Positions 50,292-60,045 are shown, counted from the first letter of the stretch. The stretch: DNA of 64,000 nucleotides from Microbacterium sp. KUDC0406 (GCF_021582875.1 NZ_CP091138.1:1488001-1552000); one strand, 5' to 3'. Numbers and translations are program-made. Notes: generated by a model not told the origin, from the sequence alone.

Positions 50292-52254
50292 ATGCGGACT
50301 CGCTGGACGGTCGTGGTGGGTCTGCTGGCCGCGCTCCTGGGCTCGGGCCTCGCCGCCGGTGCGGCTTCCGCGACCGCTCCGGGGCCGCTCGATCCGGGTG
50401 TCTACGTGACCGACACCAGCGACGTGCTCACTCCCGCACAGCAGAAGGCGGCCGAGGCGCGGCTCACCGAACTGGACGAGCAGACCGGCGTCGGACTCTT
50501 CTTCGTCTTCGTGCCGGAGTTCACCGACCCGAGCACCGATCGCGAGTGGGTCGACGAGACCGCCGCCGCCAGCGGCCTGAGCGATCGGCAGTACCTGATC
50601 GGCATCGCCACCGACACCCGGGTGTTCGCGATGAACGGCCCCGAGTCGGGCGGGGCCGTGTCCGTCTCCGACCGCGCGCGGGTGACCGAGGCCATGCTGC
50701 CCTCGCTGCGGCAGAGCGACTGGGCCCGTGCCATCGACGCAGCCGCCGACGAGGTGCAGGACATCGTCGTCGACGGCCCGGCGCGCACCGCACGGGGCTG
50801 GACGATCTTCGGCCTGGTGGCGGTGGCCGCCGTCATCATCCTCGTCGTCGTGCTGCAGGTGCGCCGCAGCCGCCGGCGCGCGGCGGAGAAGGCAGCCCGT
50901 GAGGCGGAGATCGCCGCGCTGTCGCAGCAGGCGTCGATCGCCCTGGTGCGCACCGACGACGTGGTGAAGTCCAGCGAACAGGAGATGGAGTACGCGCGGG
51001 CGCAGTTCGGCGACGAGGCCATCGGCGAGTTCGTCGCCGCGTTGGAGACCGCCCGCACCAACCTCGACCAGGCGTTCTCGCTGCAGCAGAGACTCGACGA
51101 CGAGATCCCCGACACCGATGAGGAGCGCATCGCCTGGAACCGCCTCATCGTGCAGCTCTGCTCCGATTCCACCCGGTCCCTCGAAGAGCGCAAGGCGGCG
51201 TTCGACGAGCTCCGAGAGCTGGAGCAGAACGCGCCGGCGGCGCTGGAGAACGTTCGGCGGCTGCGCGCCGCGGCGGGCGCCGAGATCGACCGCGCCGATC
51301 AGATCTTCGCCGCGCTGGCGACGACCTACGCGACGGCGGCGATCGCCACCGTCGCGGACAACACCGCCCAGGCCCGCTCGCGCATGGCGTTCACCGACGA
51401 GCAGATCCAGACCGCCGACCAGCAGATCGCCGCCGGGAAGACCGGGGATGCCGCGGTGTCGATCCGTGCCGCCGAGGGCGCGGTGCAGCAGGCGACGCAG
51501 TTGGAGGACGCCGTCGAGCAGCTCGCGAACGATCTGAAGGCCGCCGACGAGCGTGGTGTCGCGCTCGTGGCCGAGCTGCAGACCGACATCCTGACCGCGC
51601 AGGCCCTGCCCGACGCACAGGGGTTCGTCGCGCAGGCCGTTGCGACCACCGGCCGGCATCTGTCCGACGCGCAACGACTGCTCGGCGGCACCGGACGCAA
51701 CCCCGTCGACGCTCTGCGCGTGCTGGATGCGGCGAACACCGCCATCGACCAGGTGGTGCAGCAGGTGCGTGACGAGCAGGCCAGGATCGCGCACGCACGC
51801 AGCCTGCTCGGCGCTGCACTGGAGCGGGCCGACGTGCAGATCTCCGGCGGCGGAGAGTTTCATCCTGAACCGGCGCGGGGCGATCAGCTCCACCGCTCGC
51901 ACCCGTCTCGCCGAGGCGCAGTCGACCCGCGATCAGGCGCGTCGTCTCGCCGACGCCGACCCGCAGCAGGCGCTCGCCCTCGCACAGCGGGCCGACCGGA
52001 TGGCGGGTGAGTCACTGCGTCTCGCCCAGAACGACACCGGCTCGTGGGGCGGCGGAGGCGGCTCCGGCAGCAATGACACCTTCGGCGCCGTGCTCGGCGG
52101 CGTGCTGATCGGACAGCTCCTCGGCGGTGGCGGCCGCCGCAGCGGCGGCGGCTGGGGCGGTGGCGGCGGATGGAGCAGCGGCGGCGGTGGCGGCGGATTC
52201 TCCGCCGGCGGCTTCGGCGGCGGCCGCTCGAGCTCCAGCGGGGGCCGCTTCTGA
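50292..52254 (+). CDS. TPM-domain membrane protein with coiled coil and glycine-rich tail (frameshifted in this sequence)
   Basis: About 653 residues once repaired. Signal peptide (RTRWTVVVGLLAALLGSGLA), a TPM domain at about 35-160 (YVTDTSDVLTPAQQ, GVGLFFVFVPEF), a membrane helix near 174-194, a long Ala/Gln/Glu-rich coiled-coil segment to ~580, and a tail of Gly/Ser repeats (GGGGWSSGGGGGG). The frame changes near 51850: removing one G from CCGGCGGCGG gives QISAAESFILNRRG and restores one protein. PspA follows 79 nt downstream; the pair is common in actinobacteria and points to envelope-stress maintenance. Biochemical role unknown. Confidence 0.75.
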
Positions 52255-52333
52255 TCGGGCACCACTGACAGGCATCCGACGACCGACATCGATCTCGATC
52301 CACAGACCCTTCCGTATCGAAAGGAAAAACACC

Positions 52334-53080
52334 ATGGCCAAGGAATCCATCTTCGGGCGCATCTCCACGCTCGTCCGCGCCAACATCAACGCGATGCTCG
52401 ACTCCGCCGAGGATCCGCAGAAGATGCTCGATCAGCTGGTGCGCGACTACACCAACAACATCGCGGACGCGGAGTCCGCGATCGCCGAGACCATCGGCAA
52501 CCTGCGCCTTCTCGAGCGCGACCACGAGGAGGACGTGCAGGCGGCCAGGGAGTGGGGCAACAAGGCCCTCGCCGCCAGCCGCAAGGCAGATGAGCTCCGC
52601 GGCACGGGGAACACCGCCGACGCCGACAAGTTCGACAGCCTCGCCAAGATCGCCCTGCAGCGTCAGATCACCGAGGAGCGCGAGGCCAAGGCCGCCGAGC
52701 CCCAGATCGCCGCACAGACCGAGATCGTCGACAAGCTGAAGAGCGGCCTGAACGGCATGAAGGAGAAGCTCGGCGAGCTCAAGAACAAGCGCAGCGAACT
52801 GCTCGCGCGCGCCAAGGTCGCCGAGGCGCAGAACAAGGTGCAGGACGCCGTCAAGCAGATCAACGTCCTCGACCCCACCAGCGAGCTGGGCCGGTTCGAG
52901 GACAAGATCCGCCGTCAGGAGGCTCTTGCCCAGGGCAAGGCCGAGATCGCGGCGTCGACGCTGGACGCGCAGTTCGAGAGCCTCGAGGATCTCGGTGAGC
53001 TCACCGAGGTCGAAGCGCGTCTCGCCGAGCTGAAGGCCGGCGGCACGCCGAAGCCGCAGGCTGCACTCGAATCCGAATGA
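52334..53080 (+). CDS. pspA: PspA/IM30 family membrane-stress protein
   Basis: 248 residues, almost entirely coiled coil. FGRISTLVRANINAMLDSAE, DPQKMLDQLVRDY and LGRFEDKIRRQEALAQGKAE are typical of the ESCRT-III-like PspA/Vipp1 fold that oligomerises on damaged membranes. AAGG upstream of ATG 52334 sets the start. Probably cotranscribed with the TPM gene; a GC hairpin follows the stop. Confidence 0.9.
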   Translation: MAKESIFGRISTLVRANINAMLDSAEDPQKMLDQLVRDYTNNIADAESAIAETIGNLRLLERDHEEDVQAAREWGNKALAASRKADELRGTGNTADADKFDSLAKIALQRQITEEREAKAAEPQIAAQTEIVDKLKSGLNGMKEKLGELKNKRSELLARAKVAEAQNKVQDAVKQINVLDPTSELGRFEDKIRRQEALAQGKAEIAASTLDAQFESLEDLGELTEVEARLAELKAGGTPKPQAALESE

Positions 53081-53086
53081 CACCGC

Positions 53087-53114
53087 CGGCGGGCGCCGCT
53101 CGCGGCGCCCGCCG
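53087..53114 (+). terminator. 13-bp GC hairpin after pspA
   Basis: CGGCGGGCGCCGC (53087-53099) pairs perfectly with GCGGCGCCCGCCG (53102-53114). It starts 7 nt after the pspA stop and precedes the arginase-family gene. Confidence 0.6.
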
Positions 53115-53134
53115 CCCACCCGACCCGTACTGAC

Positions 53135-53931
53135 ATGACCGACTTCCTGATCGTCCCGCAGTGGCAGGGCTCACCCTCCGCGCGGGCAATGCTTCTCACC
53201 GACGGCGCCGCCGCCATCGCCGGCGATCTCCCCCGCGCCACCACCACCATGCTCGACGTCCCGCTCGAGGCAGGTGAGTCGCTGGCCAGCGGCGTGCACC
53301 GTCTGAGCTCTCTGCTGAGGGTCCGCGCAGCCGTGCAGGACGCCTGGACCGACGGCGCCGTCGTCATCGGCGGCGACTGCAGCGTCACCGTCGCGGCTCT
53401 CTCCGCCGTGGACACCACCGACGTCGCCGTGCTGTGGTGCGATGCGCATCCCGACCTGCACTCCCCGCCACATCACCGTCGGGCGCGTTCTCCGGCATGG
53501 CGCTGCGCGCGGTGCTGGGCGAGGGCGAGGCCCGACTGGCGCTCGCCCCCGGTGTGCCCCGCGACCGCGTCGTGGCCGTCGGCACCCGCATCGTCGACGA
53601 CGACGAGCAGGCCGAGCTCGACGAGCTCACCCGTCTCGCCCCCGAGGACCTCGCGCGCCCGGATGCTGCACTCGAGGCGATCCGGGCGACGGGGGCGTCC
53701 AGGGTCTGGGTGCACATCGACGTCGACGTCATCGATCCCGCCGAGTTCAGCGGAGTCTCCGAGGCCGCTCCGTTCGGCGCGTCGGCATCCGAGCTGGCCT
53801 CCGCCATCCGCCGGGTCCGCGACGAGTTCCCGCTCGCCGGCGCCACAGTGGCCGGCTTCGCACCGCGCACTCCCGCCGCCGCGGTCGACGATCTCGGCGC
53901 CGTGCTGCGGCTGATCGGCGCACTCGCATGA
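53135..53931 (+). CDS. Arginase/agmatinase/formiminoglutamase family hydrolase (frameshifted in this sequence)
   Basis: Ureohydrolase fold, about 265 residues after repair. Manganese-ligand motifs are GGDCSVTV, WCDAHPDLHS and VHIDVDVIDP. The second ends in His where arginases have Asn (DAHxDxN), so the substrate may not be arginine. The frame breaks in the CCCC run at 53463-53466; one extra C continues as LHSPATSPSGAFSGMAL, the expected sequence after the metal motif. The stop overlaps the next gene (ATGA). Confidence 0.82.
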
Positions 53932-54377
53932 CCGACGACTGGCGCCCCGCAGCCGAGACCGCACTGGCCCGGGGCCGTCGTTTCGACCGCCGCATCCCTT
54001 CGTTCCTGCTGAGATCGCCGATCAGTCGCGTCGGCTACTGGTGGGGCACGGCCGTCGGCTGGGTGTGGGGCTCGCTCTGGAGCACCGGTGCGGTCGAGCG
54101 CAGGAACGGCCTGTGGGTGTTCCGCGGCATGCCTGCGTGGACATTCGCGCGCGGCGGGGTCTGCGTCGGCGGCTGCTATCTCACGGGCGACCGAGCTCCG
54201 GGCGACGCCGTGCTGCGGCACGAGGCCGTGCACAAGGCACAGTGGCTCCGGTACGGCCTCCTGATGCCGGTGCTGTACCTCTTCGCGGGGAGGGACGCGC
54301 TGCGCAACCGTTTCGAGATCGAGGCGGGGCTCGAGGACGGCGGGTACGTGCGCCGTCAGCGCGTCAGCAGGCCGTAG
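53928..54377 (+). CDS. Small HExxH-containing protein, putative metallopeptidase-like
   Basis: 149 residues. A Trp/Gly-rich stretch (GYWWGTAVGWVWGSLW, about 36-51) could sit at the membrane. Near residue 97 it has LRHEAVHKAQWLRYGLLMP, an HExxH motif followed by a hydrophobic helix, and 25 residues later NRFEIEAGLEDGGY with candidate glutamate ligands. The pattern resembles minimal zinc peptidases, but activity is unproven. Translationally coupled to the arginase-family gene; its 3' end overlaps that of the convergent SIP gene by 22 nt. Confidence 0.6.
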   Translation: MTDDWRPAAETALARGRRFDRRIPSFLLRSPISRVGYWWGTAVGWVWGSLWSTGAVERRNGLWVFRGMPAWTFARGGVCVGGCYLTGDRAPGDAVLRHEAVHKAQWLRYGLLMPVLYLFAGRDALRNRFEIEAGLEDGGYVRRQRVSRP

Positions 54378-54820
54378 CTCTCCGGAACGCTGATCGCCGA
54401 CTCGTCGATGCCGAGCGAGTCGGTCAGGTGCTCGACGATGTCGGCGGTGCCGAGGAAGCCGCCGAGCAGCGTCACGCGCGTCTCGATCTCGTCGTCGCAG
54501 AGCATCTCGTCGGCCCAGGCGCAGGTCGCCGTCGCGAGCGCCTGTCCCGGTGCGCAGAGACGGCCGGTGCCCGCCGCGCCGGTGCGGCTGCCGCGGGCGA
54601 GCCAGGTGACCGTCATCCGGCCCGGCGCCTCGATGACCCCGATGTCGGAGGCCTCCGGCACTTCGATGAAGATGCGGCCCGATGCGCACAGCGGCAGGGT
54701 CGCGATGAAGAGCTCGAGGTCGGCCAGCGAGTTCTCGTCGGCCGTGACCAGGTGGTGCGAACGACGACGGGCCTCGCGGCGCTGGGAACGCGCCGTGGCG
54801 GTGTCGAGTGAGGTGCGCAT
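54356..54820 (-). CDS. SIP-domain protein (siderophore-interacting-protein-like)
   Basis: 154 residues matching the C-terminal NADPH-binding half of siderophore-interacting flavoproteins: HHLVTADENSLADLELFIAT, GRIFIEVPEASDIGVIEAPG, TVTWLARG, and an ATCAWADEMLC motif like the AGE segment of SIP reductases. No FAD domain precedes it, so it could pair with another protein or act as an orphan domain. ATG 54820 is preferred; the frame opens 27 nt upstream. A candidate iron box lies over its promoter. Confidence 0.72.
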   Translation of the reverse strand: MRTSLDTATARSQRREARRRSHHLVTADENSLADLELFIATLPLCASGRIFIEVPEASDIGVIEAPGRMTVTWLARGSRTGAAGTGRLCAPGQALATATCAWADEMLCDDEIETRVTLLGGFLGTADIVEHLTDSLGIDESAISVPESYGLLTR

Positions 54821-54829
54821 GATCTGTCC

Positions 54830-54858
54830 ATCGTAGCACCCAGCCAAGGCTTACCTAA
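54830..54858 (-). promoter_or_regulatory. Promoter of the SIP gene with a candidate DtxR/IdeR iron box
   Basis: -10 TACGAT (54830-54835) with TTAGGT (54853-54858) 17 nt upstream. The 19 bases 54840-54858 read, on the minus strand, TTAGGTAAGCCTTGGCTGG, matching the DtxR/IdeR consensus at 13 of 19 positions with the left half almost perfect. The box covers the -35, as expected for iron-dependent repression. Confidence 0.5.
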
Positions 54859-54875
54859 CCCCGGTGGAAAGGTCG

Positions 54876-55580
54876 CTATGCGACCAGTGTGCGCCCGAGC
54901 GCCTCGAGCTCGGCGTCGGTCAGGCCGCCCGTCCGCAGATATCCGGCGATCGAGCCGTGCTGCCGCTCGATGCCGGAGAGCAGTTCGCGCATGACCGGCG
55001 CCGGCGAGCTCGTGGCGAGATCGATCGCGTTCCGAGCATCCGGATGACGCGCCCGCAGGTACTGCACGATCGCGCGCGTGCGCGCCGCGGGCAGCTGCGA
55101 CGCGGTGAGCGCGTAATCGGCGATCACCTCCTCGCGGTCGGCGCCGACCGCCGAGAGGGCGAGGGCCACGGTGACGCCGGTACGGTCCTTCCCCACCGTG
55201 CAGTGCACGAGCGTCGGCTCCCCCGCCGCGATCACCCGGATCGCGTCGATCAGACGGGGTGCCGCGTCATCGACGAGGTGCCGGTACATGCCGGCGAGGC
55301 TGACGTCCTCGGTGAAGAAGGAGGCCACGGACCCGATGAACAGCGGCACCCTCGTCGTCGGCACGTCGAGCAGCATCGACGGCTCAGCGAGCACTTCGGC
55401 GTCGTCGCGCAGGTCGATGACCCGGCGCACGCGTTCGCGCAGCAGGCCGTCGCCCTCGGGCGTGAGGTGCGCGAGATTGCCCGATCGGAACAGCACGCCG
55501 TCCCGCACCCGCGAGGCCCCAGCGGCGATGCCGCCGACGTCGCGGATGTTCGCGACGCCGGGAATCTGGAGCACACTCAT
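54876..55580 (-). CDS. Tyrosine-protein phosphatase (Y_phosphatase3/PtpB-like)
   Basis: About 234 residues. NIRDVGGIAAGASRVRDGVL and RSGNLAHLTPEG start the family; VIDLRDDAEV follows, and the catalytic P-loop is VHCTVGKDRTGVT (Cys and Arg of CX5R). The C-terminal helical extension (GIERQHGSIAGYLRTGGL) matches mycobacterial PtpB-type dual protein/phosphoinositide phosphatases. TAGGAT at 55588-55593 ends 7 nt before ATG 55580, so the in-frame ATG at 55589 and earlier codons are not preferred. Confidence 0.86.
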   Translation of the reverse strand: MSVLQIPGVANIRDVGGIAAGASRVRDGVLFRSGNLAHLTPEGDGLLRERVRRVIDLRDDAEVLAEPSMLLDVPTTRVPLFIGSVASFFTEDVSLAGMYRHLVDDAAPRLIDAIRVIAAGEPTLVHCTVGKDRTGVTVALALSAVGADREEVIADYALTASQLPAARTRAIVQYLRARHPDARNAIDLATSSPAPVMRELLSGIERQHGSIAGYLRTGGLTDAELEALGRTLVA

Positions 55581-55738
55581 GGATTCCATCCTACGAATCC
55601 CAGAGCGCTCAGAGATGAAATCATGATGGTGAGTCACAGCGCATAACATTAAGCATTTCGAGAACCAGATGCCGCTCCTGACTTGTCATTCTGCTTTCGC
55701 ATTTCCTCGGCGAGCGCTCCAGGACGGAGAATACAGCC

Positions 55739-56653
55739 GTGGAGAATGACACCAGCGAGTTCCGCTATCTTCCCGGCCAGGCCGCGGCGCTCGGCGTCGC
55801 CGCGCCGCAGGTCAGGCGTCTCACCCTCGCGCTCCCGGACGGCCGCACCCTCGGTGCACTCCGCTTCGGCGAAGGCGCCCCCGAGGTCACCCTGCTGCAC
55901 GGTGCCGGCCTGAACGCACACACCTGGGACACCACGGCCCTGCTCCTGCAGCGCCCGGCGCTCGCGATCGATCTCGCCGGGCACGGCGACTCCTCCTGGC
56001 GCGAGGACCTCGACTACAGCCCGCAGACGCTCGCGGCCGATGTCGCGCACGCGCTGGATGCCTGGACGGATGCACCGCAGGTGCTGGTCGGCCAGTCTCT
56101 CGGAGGCCTCACCGCCGTCTCCGTCGCCGCCACTCACCCCGCATCCGTCCGCGACCTGGTCATCGTCGACATCACCGCAGGCGTGCGCGGCGACGCCGCA
56201 CCGGCGGTGCTCGCCGAGTTCTACCAGCAGACCGACTTCGCCTCCCTGGACGAGGCCGTGGACCGCGCCATGTCCTTCGGCTTCGGCAGCACGCGGCCAG
56301 AGACCGAGCGTGGCGTGTTCCTGAACACGCGGGTGCGCGCAGACGGACGCGTCGAGTGGAAGCATCACTTCGCGCACCTCGCCTCCGCCGCCCTCGCCAC
56401 GACGACGCCCGACGCGGGAGCGGCGATCCTGGCATCCGACCGCAGCTGGTCCGACCTCGCGGCCGTCACCGCGCCGATCATCCTCGTCCGCGCGACGAAG
56501 GGCTTCGTCAGCGACGCCGACGCCGCGGAGTTCGCGACCCGTCGTCCGGATGCGGAGATCCGCATCATCGACGCGACCCACAACATCCAGGAGACGGCTC
56601 CGGCGGCCCTCGCCGGCCTCATCGCGGAATCCGCCGACGCCGTCCGGCGTTGA
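55739..56653 (+). CDS. Alpha/beta hydrolase fold protein
   Basis: 304 residues. Oxyanion-hole segment LLHGAGLNAHTW, nucleophile elbow GQSLGG, a helical cap at about 150-200 and the catalytic histidine in DATHNIQET. Likely an esterase or related hydrolase. Start GTG 55739 has GGAG 9 nt upstream. The gene ends 43 nt before a peptide-type ABC operon on the same strand, so the enzyme may act on what the transporter imports. Confidence 0.83.
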   Translation: MENDTSEFRYLPGQAAALGVAAPQVRRLTLALPDGRTLGALRFGEGAPEVTLLHGAGLNAHTWDTTALLLQRPALAIDLAGHGDSSWREDLDYSPQTLAADVAHALDAWTDAPQVLVGQSLGGLTAVSVAATHPASVRDLVIVDITAGVRGDAAPAVLAEFYQQTDFASLDEAVDRAMSFGFGSTRPETERGVFLNTRVRADGRVEWKHHFAHLASAALATTTPDAGAAILASDRSWSDLAAVTAPIILVRATKGFVSDADAAEFATRRPDAEIRIIDATHNIQETAPAALAGLIAESADAVRR

Positions 56654-56696
56654 CCCTCCCGCACCCGCACAGCACTGCCGTCTGAAAGGACCGCAC

Positions 56697-58211
56697 ATGT
56701 TCCGACACCCCACCCGCCTCGCGCTGCTCGGCGCCCTGGCCGCCGTCACGCTCGCGCTCAGCGCGTGCACCGGCTCCGCCGAACCGAGGCCGACCTCGGA
56801 CGGCAAGCCCGACCCCGACGCCAGCCTGTCGGTGGGTCTCGTGCTCGAGCCGACCAATCTCGACATCCGCCACACCAGCGGTGCCGCGCTCGAGCAGATC
56901 CTGTTCGACAACATCTACGAGGGTCTGGTCACCCGCACCCAGGACAACAAGATCGAGAAGCGCCTCGCCGCCGACTACCAGGTCTCCGACGACGGCCTCA
57001 CCTATTCGTTCACCCTGAACGACGGCGTGACCTTCCATGACGGCACGGCACTGACCTCGGCCGACGTGGCCTCGTCGTACGAGGCCGTCCGCACGGACGA
57101 GAGCCTGCAGGGTCACGCCGACTTCGCCGGCGTCGCCTCGGTCACTGCGACCGACCCGAAGACCGTGCAGATCGTACTGACCGCGCCGAACCAGAACTTC
57201 CTGTTCTCCCTCACCGGGCGTGCCGGCCTCGTGTTCAAGACGGGCGACACCACCGACCTGAAGACCGCCGAGAACGGCACCGGGCCGTTCACCCTCGGCA
57301 GCTGGTCGAAGGGCAGCAGCATCACCTTCGAGCGCTCCGACACGTACTGGGGCGACAAGGCGGGCGTGAAGCAGGTCGTCTTCCATTACATCCCCGACTT
57401 CACCGCCGGCGTCAACGCCGCACTGGACGGGACGCTCGACGTGCTCACCGCCGTGGACCCCAACCTCGTCGACCAGCTCGATGAGACCGGGGAGTTCACC
57501 GTCACCACGGGTCGCACCACCGACAAGGGCACTCTGGCGTTCAACAACGCGAAGGCCCCGCTGAACGACGAGAAGGTCCGCGAGGCGCTGCGCCTGGCGA
57601 TCGACCACGATGCGCTCGTCGAAGCCGTCGGCGCCGGCCAGACGATGTACGGCCCGATCCCCGAGCTCGATCCCGGCTACCAGGACCTCTCCGAGCTGGT
57701 GCCCTACGACCCCGACAAGGCCAAGAAGCTGCTCGCCGAGGCCGGGCAGAAGGATCTCACCCTGACCCTGACGATCCCGACGTTCTACGGCACGACCGTG
57801 CCGCAGGTGCTGATCTCGGACTTCGCGAAGGTCGGCGTCACTCTGAAGGTGAACCGGGTCGAGTTCCCGACGTGGCTCGAGGACGTCTACACGAACCACG
57901 ACTACGAGCTGAGCTTCGTGCTGCACGTCGAGCCCCGCGACTTCGGCAACTGGGCGAACCCGGACTACTACTTCGGCTACGACAACGCCGAGGTGCAGAA
58001 GCTGTACGCCGAGGCGATGACCGAGCTCGATCCCGACGAGTCGGCCGACCTGCTGGCGCAGGCGGCGAAGATCGTGTCCGAGGACGCAGCCGCCGACTGG
58101 CTGTACAACGGCGCGACGCTCACCGCCCTGCTCCCGGTGGTGAAGGGCTTCCCCGAGGACTCCATCAACTCCCGGATCGACCTGCTCGGCGTCACCCGCG
58201 CGGCCGACTGA
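56697..58211 (+). CDS. Peptide-type ABC transporter substrate-binding lipoprotein (family 5)
   Basis: 504 residues. Signal peptide with lipobox LSAC (Cys24). The DppA/OppA fold shows in LDIRHTSGAALEQILFDNIY, YSFTLNDGVTFHDGT and VREALRLAIDHDALVEAVGA. Captures oligopeptides or similar solutes outside the membrane. GAAAGGA 6 nt before ATG 56697. The operon continues with two permeases and two ATPases. Confidence 0.9.
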   Translation: MFRHPTRLALLGALAAVTLALSACTGSAEPRPTSDGKPDPDASLSVGLVLEPTNLDIRHTSGAALEQILFDNIYEGLVTRTQDNKIEKRLAADYQVSDDGLTYSFTLNDGVTFHDGTALTSADVASSYEAVRTDESLQGHADFAGVASVTATDPKTVQIVLTAPNQNFLFSLTGRAGLVFKTGDTTDLKTAENGTGPFTLGSWSKGSSITFERSDTYWGDKAGVKQVVFHYIPDFTAGVNAALDGTLDVLTAVDPNLVDQLDETGEFTVTTGRTTDKGTLAFNNAKAPLNDEKVREALRLAIDHDALVEAVGAGQTMYGPIPELDPGYQDLSELVPYDPDKAKKLLAEAGQKDLTLTLTIPTFYGTTVPQVLISDFAKVGVTLKVNRVEFPTWLEDVYTNHDYELSFVLHVEPRDFGNWANPDYYFGYDNAEVQKLYAEAMTELDPDESADLLAQAAKIVSEDAAADWLYNGATLTALLPVVKGFPEDSINSRIDLLGVTRAAD

Positions 58212-58219
58212 CGGCACCC

Positions 58220-59170
58220 GTGCTCCGGTACACGCTCACACGAGGGGCCCTGCTGATCGCAGGGCTCCTCGTGTCGAGCGTGCTGATCTTCCTCACCCTG
58301 CGGGTGTTCCCCGGGGATGTCGCACAGCTGATCGCCGGCACGCAGGCGAGTCCCGCGCAGGTGGCGGCGATCCGCGAGTCGCTCGGCCTGGACCGGCCGC
58401 TGCCCGTGCAGTACGGGGAGTGGATCGGCGGCGTGCTGCGCGGCGACCTCGGCACCTCGCAGCTGAGCGGGGCGTCCGTCGGCGCGGAGCTGGCGCAGAA
58501 GGCGCAGGTGACCGTGCCCCTCGGCCTGATGTCGCTGACGGTCGCTCTGCTGATCGCCGTGCCGTTCGGCATCGTCTCCGCCATGCTGCGAGGGAGGGCG
58601 GGCGGGACCGCGATGAACTTCACCGCTCAGGCCGTCGCCGCGGTTCCGGTGATCTGGGCGGGGATGCTGCTGGTCCTGGTGTTCGCGCACGGCCTGCACT
58701 GGCTGCCGGCGCAGGGCTTCCCGATCGCCGGCTGGTCGAGACCGGACAAGGCGTTCGAGTCGCTCATCCTCCCCGCCCTGACCATCGGCGTCGTCGAAGG
58801 GGCGATGCTCATGCGCTTCGTGCGCAGCGCCACGCTGCAGGCCGCCGGGCAGGACTTCGTGCGCACCGCGGCCGCCAAGGGTCTCACCCGGCGCCGGGCG
58901 CTGGTGCAGCACGGCATCCCCGCGGTGGGCCTGTCGATCGTGACCGTCCTCGGACTCCAGGTCGCCGGCATCATCGTCGGAGCGGTCGTGATCGAGCAGC
59001 TGTTCACCCTGCCCGGCATCGGACGGATGCTGGTGACGGACGTCGGCACGCGCGACCTGGTCAAGGTGCAGAGCGAACTGCTCGTGCTGACCGGTTTCGT
59101 GCTCGTGATCGGATTCCTCGTCGACCTCGTGCACCACGTGATCGATCCCCGGCAGCGGGAGGCGGAATGA
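58220..59170 (+). CDS. Peptide-type ABC transporter permease (DppB/OppB)
   Basis: 316 residues, six helices. The N-terminal signature FLTLRVFPGDVAQLIAGTQA and the SPAQVAAIRESLGLDRPLPV periplasmic loop are diagnostic of DppB; the EAA loop is AAAKGLTRRRALVQHGIPA. GTG 58220 lies 8 nt after the binding-protein stop; the open frame before it overlaps that gene and is not homologous. Confidence 0.9.
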   Translation: MLRYTLTRGALLIAGLLVSSVLIFLTLRVFPGDVAQLIAGTQASPAQVAAIRESLGLDRPLPVQYGEWIGGVLRGDLGTSQLSGASVGAELAQKAQVTVPLGLMSLTVALLIAVPFGIVSAMLRGRAGGTAMNFTAQAVAAVPVIWAGMLLVLVFAHGLHWLPAQGFPIAGWSRPDKAFESLILPALTIGVVEGAMLMRFVRSATLQAAGQDFVRTAAAKGLTRRRALVQHGIPAVGLSIVTVLGLQVAGIIVGAVVIEQLFTLPGIGRMLVTDVGTRDLVKVQSELLVLTGFVLVIGFLVDLVHHVIDPRQREAE

Positions 59171-60045
59171 ACTGGTCGCGCAGACTCTGGGCCTCCGGCA
59201 CCGGGCGGTTCGCCGTCATCGTCGTCGTCCTGGTCGCTCTCACCGCACTGGTCTCGCTGTTCTGGACACCCTTCGATCCGCTGATCGGCGATGTCCGTGG
59301 CCGCTGGGCGCCGCCCGGCTGGCCGCACCTTCTCGGCACCGACGGCACGGGCCGCGACATCCTCAGCCTGATCATGACCGGTGCCCGGACGACGGTGTTC
59401 GTCAGCGTCGGCGCGGGGATCGTCGCCACGCTCGTCGGCGTCGCACTCGCCGCACTCGGTGCTCTCACCGCCCGCTGGCTGCGCGAGACCGTCGCGGTGG
59501 TCGTCGACATCCTGATCGCGTTCCCGGTGCTGCTGATCGCGATGATGATCTCCGCCGTGTGGGGCGGATCGCTGTGGGTCGTGGTGCTCTCGGTGGGGAT
59601 CGGCTTCGGCGTGAACATCGCCCGTGTGACACGACCCGAGCTGCGTCGCGTGCAGCAGAGCGACTTCGTGCTCGCCGGCCGGGCGAACGGGCTGACGCCC
59701 GGCGAGAACCTCGTGCAGCACCTGCTGCCCAACGTCGCCCCCGTGTTCATCGTGCAGCTGTCCTGGTCGATGGCCGTCGCAGTGCTCGCCGAGGCCGGCC
59801 TGTCGTACCTGGGGTTCGGCGCGTCCGTCTCACAGCCGTCCTGGGGCCTGCTGCTGGCCGACCTGCAGCGCTACATCGGCGTGCATCCGCTGTCGGTGCT
59901 CTGGCCCGGCCTGGCGATCACGCTGACCGTGCTGGCGCTGAACCTGCTCGGCGACGCCCTCCGCGAGGCGACCGACCCCACGCTCTCCGCCCGCGGCTCG
60001 AAGCGCCGTGCGGCAGAGGCGCACGTTCCGGGGGTGGTGTCATGA
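59167..60045 (+). CDS. Peptide-type ABC transporter permease (DppC/OppC)
   Basis: 292 residues, six helices. HLLGTDGTGRDILSLIMTGA after the first helix and the EAA loop AGRANGLTPGENLVQHLLPN are typical of DppC; GLSYLGFGASVSQPSWGLLL is the conserved C-terminal segment. ATG 59167 overlaps the preceding stop (ATGA). Confidence 0.92.
   Translation: MNWSRRLWASGTGRFAVIVVVLVALTALVSLFWTPFDPLIGDVRGRWAPPGWPHLLGTDGTGRDILSLIMTGARTTVFVSVGAGIVATLVGVALAALGALTARWLRETVAVVVDILIAFPVLLIAMMISAVWGGSLWVVVLSVGIGFGVNIARVTRPELRRVQQSDFVLAGRANGLTPGENLVQHLLPNVAPVFIVQLSWSMAVAVLAEAGLSYLGFGASVSQPSWGLLLADLQRYIGVHPLSVLWPGLAITLTVLALNLLGDALREATDPTLSARGSKRRAAEAHVPGVVS

Noticed and set aside
51640..52254. Independent glycine-rich protein gene downstream of the TPM gene
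   Set aside because: Its first part is an off-frame reading of the TPM coiled coil; from about 51850 it continues the TPM protein after a one-base shift, and Gly-rich tails are typical of that family.
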